Below the pieces are notes generated by a model. That model was not told the origin of the DNA and did not search any database. It saw only the letters and a list, made by a program, of their open reading frames with translations. Source: QHXQ01 sp036389375 (lineage in GTDB: Bacteria > Acidobacteriota > Blastocatellia > Pyrinomonadales > Pyrinomonadaceae). Taken from it: a DNA stretch of 5,094 nucleotides. Made by a program: the position numbers and the translations under genes. Shown piece after piece: positions 1 to 5,094 of the stretch (positions within the stretch are counted from its first letter, which is position 1; each line of letters starts with the position of its first letter). The stretch spans positions 1 to 5,094 of the forward strand of contig DASVQA010000242.1 of assembly GCA_036389375.1 (NCBI GenBank), read 5' to 3'.

Positions 1-1
1 G

Positions 2-514
2 ATCGAACAGGTCTGATCAATCCTCGCGGAGACGAAACTTGACCCGCGCAGCCTGAAGCTTGAGATCACGGAATCGGTCGTCATGGAGAACATAGATACG
101 GCGACCGAGATGCTGCGCCAACTGCGCGCGCTCGGCGTGCAACTCTCGATTGACGATTTCGGCACGGGCTATTCGTCCTTGAGCTACCTGCACCGCTTCC
201 CGATTGATACACTGAAGATCGACCGCTCGTTCGTCATGCAGATGGTGGACAACAACGAGAACATAGAGATCGTCCGCACCATTGTCATGCTGGCGCAAAA
301 CCTCGGCATGGACGTGGTCGCCGAAGGCGTCGAGACGAAAGAGCAGTTGGCGCTCTTGCGTAAACTTGGCTGCGAGAACGGACAGGGCTACTTCTTCTCG
401 CGCCCGGTTAGCGTCGGCGGCGCGGAGAAGATTATTTCGGACACGTACACGCACGCGCAGCCGGCCGAGAGCCTGCCTGAGCAGCCGGCCATCCGCCCGG
501 CGCTCGTCGCGTAA
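2..514 (+). CDS. EAL-domain cyclic-di-GMP phosphodiesterase, C-terminal part (5' end outside window, in-frame TGA at 14-16)
   Basis: Hydrolyses cyclic-di-GMP to pGpG in the cytoplasm, lowering the second messenger that favours sessile growth. The frame shows EITES (62-76), DDFGTGYSSLSYL, LKIDRSFV, VAEGVET and the closing GCENGQGYFFSRPV, in the order expected of an EAL domain. The metal- and substrate-binding residues of this part are all present: E of EITES, the DD pair, K of KIDR, E of EGVE, Q of QGY. The EAL motif itself and any GGDEF, PAS or membrane region would lie left of the window. The frame reads IEQV, then TGA at 14-16, then SILAETKLDP. Homology is kept on both sides, so the stop falls inside the domain. 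The first ATG after it is at 83, which would give only 143 residues lacking EITES. The stop could be a recent nonsense mutation or a base error. A short low-complexity tail (about 25 residues) follows the domain. The family call is firm; whether the gene is intact is not. Confidence 0.88.
14..16 (+). other. In-frame TGA stop inside the EAL domain
   Basis: TGA at 14-16 lies in the same frame as the downstream EAL motifs. The codons before it (IEQV) and after it (SILAETKLDP) both fit the usual helix ahead of the EITES strand, so it replaces one poorly conserved residue. A single C-to-T change from CGA would explain it. The window has only four codons before it, so I cannot tell whether the upstream gene is otherwise intact. 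Confidence 0.6.
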
Positions 515-532
515 AATAAGGAGATAAGGGGT

Positions 533-868
533 ATGAGCGAACGCAGACGCGCAGAACGAGTCAGAGTCGCTTTAGACGCGCATTGGGAGGGCGTGCTGGC
601 GCAATGCTCCGGCACGGTGATCGACCTCAGCACGGCCGGCTGTTTCATCCTGACGCCCGATCAGGTGCGCCCGAAAGAGTTGATCCGCATGGAGCTTGTA
701 AAGCCGACGGGCGGGCTGCTCTACCTGTGGGGCGAGGTGGTCTATCAGGTGAACGAGATGGGCTTCGCCGTGCGCTTCACCAGTCTGACCGACAAGGAAG
801 AGGCGATGCTGAACCTATTGATCGAATACTTGCGCGAGGCGCAACCTGAGATGCAAGCCTGCACATAA
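533..868 (+). CDS. PilZ-domain protein, predicted cyclic-di-GMP receptor
   Basis: A 111-residue, single-domain PilZ protein, likely a cytoplasmic cyclic-di-GMP effector. It has both ligand-binding signatures: an N-terminal arginine motif (RRRAER, giving R5xxxR9) and the D/NxSxxG motif as DLSTAG at residues 31-36. A beta-barrel pattern follows (LIRMELVKP, YLWGEVVYQV, MGFAVRFTSL), then a C-terminal helix (DKEEAMLNLLIEYLREA). The ATG at 533 is preceded by AAGGAG at 518-523, 9 bases upstream, which supports this start. The gene starts 18 bases after the EAL stop codon, so the two are probably one transcript, ended by the hairpin at 909-937. Enzyme and receptor side by side suggest a shared cyclic-di-GMP output, perhaps motility or surface polysaccharide. 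The target is not shown by the sequence, because stand-alone PilZ proteins have varied partners. Nothing in it suggests a YcgR or alginate-type fusion. Confidence 0.9.
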   Translation: MSERRRAERVRVALDAHWEGVLAQCSGTVIDLSTAGCFILTPDQVRPKELIRMELVKPTGGLLYLWGEVVYQVNEMGFAVRFTSLTDKEEAMLNLLIEYLREAQPEMQACT

Positions 869-908
869 ATTACCCGGCGGCCACCTGCGCCGCGCGCTTG
901 ATTTGACG

Positions 909-945
909 ACAGGCCAGCCCCGCGAGGGCTGGCCTGTTTCCGTTT
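909..945 (+). terminator. Rho-independent terminator after the EAL-PilZ unit
   Basis: A perfect 12-bp stem, ACAGGCCAGCCC (909-920) pairing with GGGCTGGCCTGT (926-937), encloses a 5-base loop CGCGA. An interrupted T-rich run (TTCCGTTT) follows directly. It sits 40 bases past the PilZ stop. The T tract is broken by CCG, so termination may be partial, but the stem is strong. Confidence 0.8.
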
Positions 946-963
946 GCGCGCGGGTGTTATTAT
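935..963 (+). promoter_or_regulatory. Weak candidate promoter for the radical SAM gene
   Basis: TATTAT at 958-963 matches the -10 consensus at five of six positions. No good -35 is present: TGTTTC at 935-940, 17 bases upstream, matches poorly and overlaps the terminator stem. Transcription from here would give a leader of roughly 70 bases before the ATG at 1043. It is offered because a gene downstream of a strong terminator needs a promoter and this is the best candidate in the gap. Nothing else is evident in 869-1042. Confidence 0.3.
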
Positions 964-1042
964 GGGCGCAAGATTTTCGAGCCGTTCCTTTGCTCGGTCT
1001 TACTCCCGAATCAAATTCAGGCCCTGAAGCGAGAGGGTTGCG

Positions 1043-2071
1043 ATGCGTTATCTGGCGAATCCGCCGAACCCCTGGCTCTCGACGCATGTCGAATGGATCG
1101 GTGAGCCGCCCGAAGCGAAGCTCGAAGTGTTTGAAGAGGAAGCGACGCGCTCGATCATCACGCACAACGACAGCCCCGACGTAGGTTTCGACTATAGCGT
1201 CAACGTCTATCGCGGCTGCACGCACGCCTGCACCTACTGCTTCTCACGTCCGACGCATGAATATCTAGGTTTCGGCGCAGGCACGGATTTCGAGCGCAAG
1301 ATTGTCGTCAAAGTACACGCGGCGGAACTGCTGCGCCAGGAGTTGCTGCGCCCGTCGTGGCGCGGCGACGGATTGGTCTTCTCGTTCACGTCCGATCCTT
1401 ACGTGCCGCTCGAAGCGCACTACAAGTTGACACGTCGCTGCTTCGAGGTCTGCCTGGAGTTTCGCAACCCCGTCGATATCGTCACCAAGTCGGCGCTCAT
1501 CCGCCGCGACCTCGATCTGCTGGTCGAACTGAACCGGCAGGCGGCGGTCGAAGTCTTCTTCACCATTCCGTTTAACGACGCCGCGACCGCCCGCGCGCTC
1601 GAACCCTTCGCGCCCGCGCCCGAACACCGCTTCAACGCGATGCGCGCGCTCGCCGACGCAGGCATCCCGGTCGGCATCGGCATCGCGCCCGTCATCCCGA
1701 CCTTGAACGACCCGCACATCCCGCAACTCTTGCAGCGGGCGCGGGCGGCGGGCGCGCGTAAAGCCTTCATGACGCTGCTGCGCCTGCCGGGCAACGTCGC
1801 GCCGTACTTCGAGCAGCGCCTGCGCGAACGTTTGCCGACGAAGGCCGACCGCATCATGAATCGTCTGCGTGAGCTACGCGGCGGCAAGTTGAACAACAGC
1901 GAGTTTGGCGCGCGCATGCGCGGGCAGGGCGAATACTGGCGCATGATCGAACAGAGTTTCCGGCTGCATTGCCAGCGCCTCGGCTTCAATCAGGAGCATA
2001 AGCACGCCTACGCCGGCGACCGGCACAACACCTTTCGCCGCCCGACCGCGCAAGGCTCACTCTTCGACTAA
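1043..2071 (+). CDS. Radical SAM protein, SplB-like / PA0069 (Rv2578c) family
   Basis: A 342-residue cytoplasmic radical SAM enzyme, predicted to bind a [4Fe-4S] cluster and cleave S-adenosylmethionine reductively. The cluster motif is C59-x3-C63-x2-C66, within YRGCTHACTYCFSRPTHEYL. The following FERKIVVK, FSFTSDPYVPLE, VDIVTKS and GIPVGIGIAPVIPTLND segments fit the TIM-barrel strands of the SplB-related group (COG1533). The C-terminal part (about 250-342) has the GKLNNSEFGARMRGQGEYW and HNTFRRP...QGSLFD stretches I associate with the PA0069/Rv2578c type. Family members have no established substrate as far as I know, and resemblance to spore photoproduct lyase does not imply DNA repair. The ATG at 1043 has GAGAGGG at 1031-1037, 5 bases upstream, supporting this start. 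Length is normal and the gene looks intact. It is separated from its left neighbour by a terminator and from the CBS gene by a promoter candidate, so it is probably transcribed alone. Confidence 0.93.
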   Translation: MRYLANPPNPWLSTHVEWIGEPPEAKLEVFEEEATRSIITHNDSPDVGFDYSVNVYRGCTHACTYCFSRPTHEYLGFGAGTDFERKIVVKVHAAELLRQELLRPSWRGDGLVFSFTSDPYVPLEAHYKLTRRCFEVCLEFRNPVDIVTKSALIRRDLDLLVELNRQAAVEVFFTIPFNDAATARALEPFAPAPEHRFNAMRALADAGIPVGIGIAPVIPTLNDPHIPQLLQRARAAGARKAFMTLLRLPGNVAPYFEQRLRERLPTKADRIMNRLRELRGGKLNNSEFGARMRGQGEYWRMIEQSFRLHCQRLGFNQEHKHAYAGDRHNTFRRPTAQGSLFD

Positions 2072-2115
2072 GCTGGCGGTGCGCCTGACGGGCCGGCGCG
2101 CGCACAATAAAACCG

Positions 2116-2145
2116 TTCCAAATTTTTTCGCATCCGGCCTATAAT
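2116..2145 (+). promoter_or_regulatory. Candidate sigma70-type promoter for the CBS-domain gene
   Basis: A perfect TATAAT lies at 2140-2145. A poor -35 (TTCCAA, 2116-2121, three of six matches) sits 18 bases upstream, with a T6 run in the spacer (2123-2128). The predicted start near 2152 would leave a leader of about 70 bases before the ATG at 2222. The exact -10 in otherwise GC-rich DNA is the main support. I saw no clear operator repeat or riboswitch in the leader. Confidence 0.5.
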
Positions 2146-2208
2146 GGCGCTCGTTCTCGGCGCACGAACCCCAAGCGTTATTAGCTCCACACTAGTTCAC
2201 ATCTGATT

Positions 2209-2214
2209 GGAGGG
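2209..2214 (+). promoter_or_regulatory. Shine-Dalgarno site that fixes the CBS gene start
   Basis: GGAGGG lies 7 bases before the ATG at 2222. An in-frame TTG at 2207 overlaps this site and has no ribosome site of its own, so the longer frame beginning at 2207 is unlikely to be the real start. Confidence 0.75.
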
Positions 2215-2221
2215 CGCACTG

Positions 2222-2647
2222 ATGATCACCATCGGCGATGTGATCCAAGAGCGCGAACCGTACTTCGTGCATGACACGGCGACGGCGCTCGATGCGGCAG
2301 AGTACATGACGAGCCGCAACATCGGCGCGGTCTGCGTGCTCAACAACGAAGGGCAGCTAAGCGGCATCTTCTCGGAGCGCGATCTGGTGCGCCGCATCGT
2401 CGTGCCCGGCAAACAGGCTGCAGACGTGTCGATCCGCGACGTGATGAGCGAGATAGACGTGGTCATTGACTGTCAGGACACGCCGCATCAGGCGCTCGAA
2501 CGGATGGAGAAGTACAACACGCGCCATCTGCCCGTCGTGCGTGGCGGCCGTTGGGTCGGCATGCTCTCGATCCGCGACATCATGCGCGTGGAATTGAGCG
2601 AGCAGGGCGACGAGCTGCGGCTGCTGCACGAGTACATGCAGATGTGA
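2222..2647 (+). CDS. Two-CBS-domain protein
   Basis: A 141-residue soluble protein consisting of a tandem CBS (Bateman) module and nothing else. The first CBS repeat covers roughly residues 7-62 and contains NIGAVCVLNNEGQLSGIFSE followed by RDLVRR. The second covers roughly 70-128 and contains NTRHLPVVRGGRWVGMLSIRD followed by IM. Both end in the usual hydrophobic strand, GxxS and RDL/RDI pattern. Such modules typically bind adenine nucleotides (AMP, ATP, SAM) and act as energy or ligand sensors, often through a partner. No catalytic or DNA-binding domain is attached, and the ligand cannot be read from the sequence. The start at ATG 2222 is chosen because GGAGGG stands 7 bases upstream. A TATAAT promoter candidate precedes it. 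The dehydrogenase gene begins 83 bases downstream without a visible terminator between, so read-through is possible, but a functional link is not evident. Confidence 0.9.
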   Translation: MITIGDVIQEREPYFVHDTATALDAAEYMTSRNIGAVCVLNNEGQLSGIFSERDLVRRIVVPGKQAADVSIRDVMSEIDVVIDCQDTPHQALERMEKYNTRHLPVVRGGRWVGMLSIRDIMRVELSEQGDELRLLHEYMQM

Positions 2648-2730
2648 TTTCGGTCTGCCTTGAGCCTTGTGCTGCATCTGCTGTCAGGGAAGAAACGGCC
2701 AACAGCGTGCGTCAAAGCTACGGACAAATT

Positions 2731-3924
2731 ATGCAGATGCTCTTGGGCCGGTCGCTCTTACTGTTCGCGCTGCTCACGTCTGCCTGCGGGCAGACGCCGC
2801 CCGGTCGCGGCGCGGGCGAGCTAGCCAGCGCCGACAAGGGCGCGGTTAAGTTTCGCGTCGAGACGGTCGTCGGCGATCTGCAAGTGCCTTGGAGCATCGT
2901 CTTCACGCCGGACGGGCGCATGCTGTTTACGGAGCGACCGGGGCGCGTGCGCGTCTACGAAAGCGGCAAACTGCGCCCCGAACCGCTCACCACCATCCCC
3001 GATGTCGAGCCGACGGGCGAAAGCGGTTTGATGGGCCTCGCGCTGCACCCGCAGTTCGCGCAGAATCATCTGCTCTATCTGGCCTACGCCTATCGCGGCG
3101 CGAGCGGCGACCAGCGCGTGCGCGTCGTGCGCTTCCGCGAAACCGGCAGCGCGCTCGCCGACCGCAAAGTGATTATCGAAGACGTGCCGGCCGCGCAGTT
3201 CCACGCCGGCACGCGCCTGCGCTTCGGCGCGGACGGCAAACTCTACATCACCACCGGCGATGCCACCTCGCGCGAGATCGCGCAGCAGATGAACTCGCTT
3301 GGCGGCAAGACCCTGCGCTTAAATGAGGACGGCACAGTGCCGCCCGATAATCCGTTCGTCAATCAAACCGGCGCGCGCCCCGAAATCTGGTCTTACGGCC
3401 ACCGCAACGCGCAAGGCATGGACTTTCAACCCGGCACGAATCTGATGTTCCAGACGGAACACGGCCCGTCCGGCTTCGACGGGCCCGGCGGCGGCGACGA
3501 AGTCAACATCGTCGAGCGCGGGCATAATTACGGCTGGCCGCTCATCCATCACACGCAGACGCGCGCCGGGCTTGAAGCGCCGCTGCTCGAATACACGCCC
3601 GCCGTCGCCCCTTCGGGCGCGACGTTCTATCGCGGAGCAAACCCGAACGGCTTCCCGCAGTTCAAGGGCAACTTCTTCTTCGCGGCCCTGCGGGGCGAGG
3701 CGATCATTCGCGTCGTCTTGGACGGTCGCCGCGTCGTCAGTCAGGAGCGCCTGCTCGATCATCAATACGGGCGCATCCGCGAGGTCGTGGAAGGCCCGGA
3801 CGGCGCGCTCTACTTCGCCACCTCAAACCACGACGGGCGCGGCCGGCCCGCCCGCGACGACGACCGCATCCTGCGCCTCGTGCCCGTCGCCGCGCCGCCC
3901 ACGTCGCGCAACTCGCCCAATTAA
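2731..3924 (+). CDS. PQQ-dependent sugar (aldose) dehydrogenase, predicted exported lipoprotein
   Basis: Predicted to oxidise sugars or related alcohols at the cell envelope using pyrroloquinoline quinone, in the glucose/sorbosone dehydrogenase family (soluble Asd/YliI type, six-bladed beta-propeller). From ATG 2731 it has 397 residues, normal for the family. Residues 1-19 are a short hydrophobic signal ending LLTSAC, an acceptable but not ideal lipobox with C19 as the lipidated residue. Family landmarks follow: VPWSIVFTPDGRMLFTERPG (53-71), GLMGLALHPQF (99-109), HAGTRLRFGADGKLYITTGD (158-177; H158 is the likely catalytic base), WSYGHRNAQGM (220-230), HGPSGFDGPGGGDEVN (244-259), NYGWP (266-270) and RDDDRILRL (375-383). 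The open frame extends upstream to 2551, inside the CBS gene, but that part has no family similarity. GTG 2707 is another possible start; no start has a strong ribosome site. The loop between HGP and GGDE is longer than the HGPRGGDE form I know from YliI. PQQ synthesis genes are not in the window. Confidence 0.92.
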   Translation: MQMLLGRSLLLFALLTSACGQTPPGRGAGELASADKGAVKFRVETVVGDLQVPWSIVFTPDGRMLFTERPGRVRVYESGKLRPEPLTTIPDVEPTGESGLMGLALHPQFAQNHLLYLAYAYRGASGDQRVRVVRFRETGSALADRKVIIEDVPAAQFHAGTRLRFGADGKLYITTGDATSREIAQQMNSLGGKTLRLNEDGTVPPDNPFVNQTGARPEIWSYGHRNAQGMDFQPGTNLMFQTEHGPSGFDGPGGGDEVNIVERGHNYGWPLIHHTQTRAGLEAPLLEYTPAVAPSGATFYRGANPNGFPQFKGNFFFAALRGEAIIRVVLDGRRVVSQERLLDHQYGRIREVVEGPDGALYFATSNHDGRGRPARDDDRILRLVPVAAPPTSRNSPN

Positions 3925-3930
3925 ACGCCG

Positions 3931-5094
3931 CTATTTCGCATAAAACCCGCGCTTGGTTCTGACGGCTGCCGGCCGGCCCTTGATCTGTATGGTGACGTTG
4001 CGCCAGCGGCCGTCGTAGTTCGTGTCCTGCGGATTGTAGGCCACGTTGTAGAAGGTCTGTAGTTCAGAAGCCACGCGCTGATAGACGCCTTCAAGGTCTT
4101 CCGCCCGCTCAGCTTTGAAGAGTGTGCCGCCGGTGTCGTCCGCGATGCGCTGTAGCTGTTTGCGGGCCGTGACGTAAGACTCGTGCGAGTCCTGCCCCTG
4201 ACGATGTTTGACCGTCACCTCGTACTCCGTGTCGAAATAGATCGGGTAGATGGTCACGTCCTCCTGCGCCATGCGCGCCACCAACTCGTCGAAGGGGTGG
4301 CGCACTTCGTACTGCTCCGACGAGATGGAATTATCAACGCCGTCCGTGAGCACGACGACGGCTTTGCGTCGCTCCTGCACCTCTTTGAAGAGATCGAGCG
4401 TGGCCCACATGGAATCGTAGAAGGCCGTGCCTGAGTTGAAATTCTTCACGTCGTCAATGCGGTCTTTCAGCAGCTTACGGTCGGCCGTGAAATCGGAGAT
4501 GAGCATAAAGCGGCGCGTGAAGGCGGCGGCGGCGATGCGCGTGTTCGGGTTCAACGAATCAATGAATTTCTTGGCGGCCTTCTTCATGATCTTCATGCGG
4601 TCTTTCGTGCTGCCGCTCAGATCAAGGAGCAGCACGACGTTGACGGGCGCGGTGATCGGCTCGAAGTGCACGACCTCCTGTGCCACGTTATCCTCGAACA
4701 CCAGAAAATCGTCCTTCGTCAGATCGGGGATGAGCTTGCCCGATAAGTCCGTGACTTTGGCGTTGAGATTAACGGTGCGGACGTTAACCTTCACGACCTC
4801 TTCACCGGGCATCAGGCCCGCGCCGCCCGCCGCGCCGGGCGACGGGCTGTTTGGCTCCGTCGCAGCGTGCTCAACTTCAGCCGCCGGCCCCGCAGGTGCG
4901 GCGTCGGCGACCGGTCCCGCGCCGGCCGTCTGCACCAGCTTGATCGCGTTCGCGTCAACGGGCGTTAGCTCCTCGGCCGGGCGGCCGCTGGCGAGCGCCA
5001 GCCGCGTCGGGTCGTCGGGGACAAGGTCTATCGTGCCGCGCGTGCTGCGGAGGATGATGGGCACGCCGCCCTGCCCCGTGCGTCCGTCGAGCGC
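3931..5094 (-). CDS. VWA-domain protein with 'VWFA-related Acidobacterial domain' architecture, 5' end outside window
   Basis: A von Willebrand factor A-type protein, probably acting in protein-protein contacts at the cell surface or periplasm; its precise role is unknown. Using residue numbers from GTG 5064, a strand-rich segment (VNVRTVNLNAKVTDLSGKLI, then DLTKDDFLVFEDN, about 94-126) precedes the VWA domain (about 142-335). The metal-ion site (MIDAS) is complete: DLSGS at 148-152, T213 in SGTAFYDS, and D241 in LTDGVDNS. The C-terminus DGRWRN (351-356) and RTKRGFYAK is characteristic of the acidobacterial family. An Ala/Pro/Gly-rich linker covers about 46-84. The frame stays open from 5064 to the edge (reading ALDGRTGQGG), so GTG 5064 is not a convincing start. 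No signal peptide is visible, which also suggests a missing 5' end. The N-terminal part (VPIILRSTRGTIDLVPDD) was not recognised. The gene converges on the dehydrogenase gene with stops 6 bases apart. Confidence 0.9.
   Translation of the reverse strand, partial: ALDGRTGQGGVPIILRSTRGTIDLVPDDPTRLALASGRPAEELTPVDANAIKLVQTAGAGPVADAAPAGPAAEVEHAATEPNSPSPGAAGGAGLMPGEEVVKVNVRTVNLNAKVTDLSGKLIPDLTKDDFLVFEDNVAQEVVHFEPITAPVNVVLLLDLSGSTKDRMKIMKKAAKKFIDSLNPNTRIAAAAFTRRFMLISDFTADRKLLKDRIDDVKNFNSGTAFYDSMWATLDLFKEVQERRKAVVVLTDGVDNSISSEQYEVRHPFDELVARMAQEDVTIYPIYFDTEYEVTVKHRQGQDSHESYVTARKQLQRIADDTGGTLFKAERAEDLEGVYQRVASELQTFYNVAYNPQDTNYDGRWRNVTIQIKGRPAAVRTKRGFYAK

Noticed and set aside
815..1225. Minus-strand open frame across the PilZ end, terminator and radical SAM start
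   Set aside because: It spans a strong terminator hairpin and two real genes, has no recognisable domain, and has an Arg/Ala-rich composition typical of antisense frames in GC-rich DNA.
1420..1989. Long minus-strand open frame opposite the radical SAM gene
   Set aside because: Ser/Arg-rich shadow of a strongly conserved coding sequence; no independent signals.
2079..2128. Possible terminator after the radical SAM gene (GCGCC 2081-2085 with GGCGC 2095-2099, and a T6 run at 2123-2128)
   Set aside because: The stem is only 5 bp with a 9-base loop, and the T run is more than 20 bases away, inside the putative promoter spacer, so it does not have terminator geometry.
2551..2730. Upstream extension of the dehydrogenase frame into the CBS gene
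   Set aside because: The translated extension is Arg/Ala-rich, lacks similarity to the family, overlaps a well-supported gene, and would bury the signal peptide internally.
2636..2739. Direct repeat ATGCAGATG at 2636-2644 and 2731-2739
   Set aside because: Nine bases only, with no other similarity around the copies; likely chance.
3965..3982. GC-rich palindromic stretch (GCCGGCCGGC) near the VWA 3' end
   Set aside because: It lies inside the conserved C-terminal coding region (the GRPAAV codons) and has no T tract; codon bias explains it.
1..5094. A novel multi-gene defence, mobile or biosynthetic system
   Set aside because: No transposase, integrase, toxin, nuclease, array or repeated gene organisation is present; the genes belong to common, separately transcribed families.

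Overview
The window is GC-rich, almost entirely coding chromosomal DNA, most likely from an Acidobacteriota bacterium. The main taxonomic clue is the minus-strand gene at the right end. It has the VWA-domain architecture known as the 'VWFA-related Acidobacterial domain', with the preceding strand-rich segment (TDLSGKLIPDLTKDDFLVFED) and the closing DGRWRN...RGFYA signature. The lineage call is an inference from one family plus base composition. I see no phage, IS, CRISPR, tRNA or rRNA signal.

Layout. Positions 1-514 (+) hold the C-terminal part of an EAL-domain cyclic-di-GMP phosphodiesterase cut by the window edge, with an in-frame TGA at 14-16. A small PilZ-domain protein (533-868, +) follows after 18 bases and is probably co-transcribed. 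A strong hairpin terminator (909-937) closes this unit. A radical SAM enzyme of the SplB-like/PA0069 type (1043-2071, +) comes next. A gap of about 150 bases carries a good TATAAT promoter candidate ahead of a two-CBS-domain protein (2222-2647, +). A predicted exported or lipid-anchored PQQ-dependent sugar dehydrogenase (2731-3924, +) follows. It converges, with only 6 bases between stop codons, on the VWA-domain protein (3931-5094, -), which runs off the right edge.

How the genes relate. Only the EAL/PilZ pair is clearly linked by function: one degrades cyclic-di-GMP and the other has the motifs to bind it. The radical SAM, CBS, PQQ-dehydrogenase and VWA genes look like ordinary neighbours with no evident shared pathway. 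No stretch over 300 bases lacks a gene. I did not find a convincing new multi-gene system. The items most worth a second look are the in-frame stop in an otherwise intact EAL domain, the unrecognised N-terminal region of the VWA protein that continues past the edge, and an enlarged loop in the dehydrogenase.
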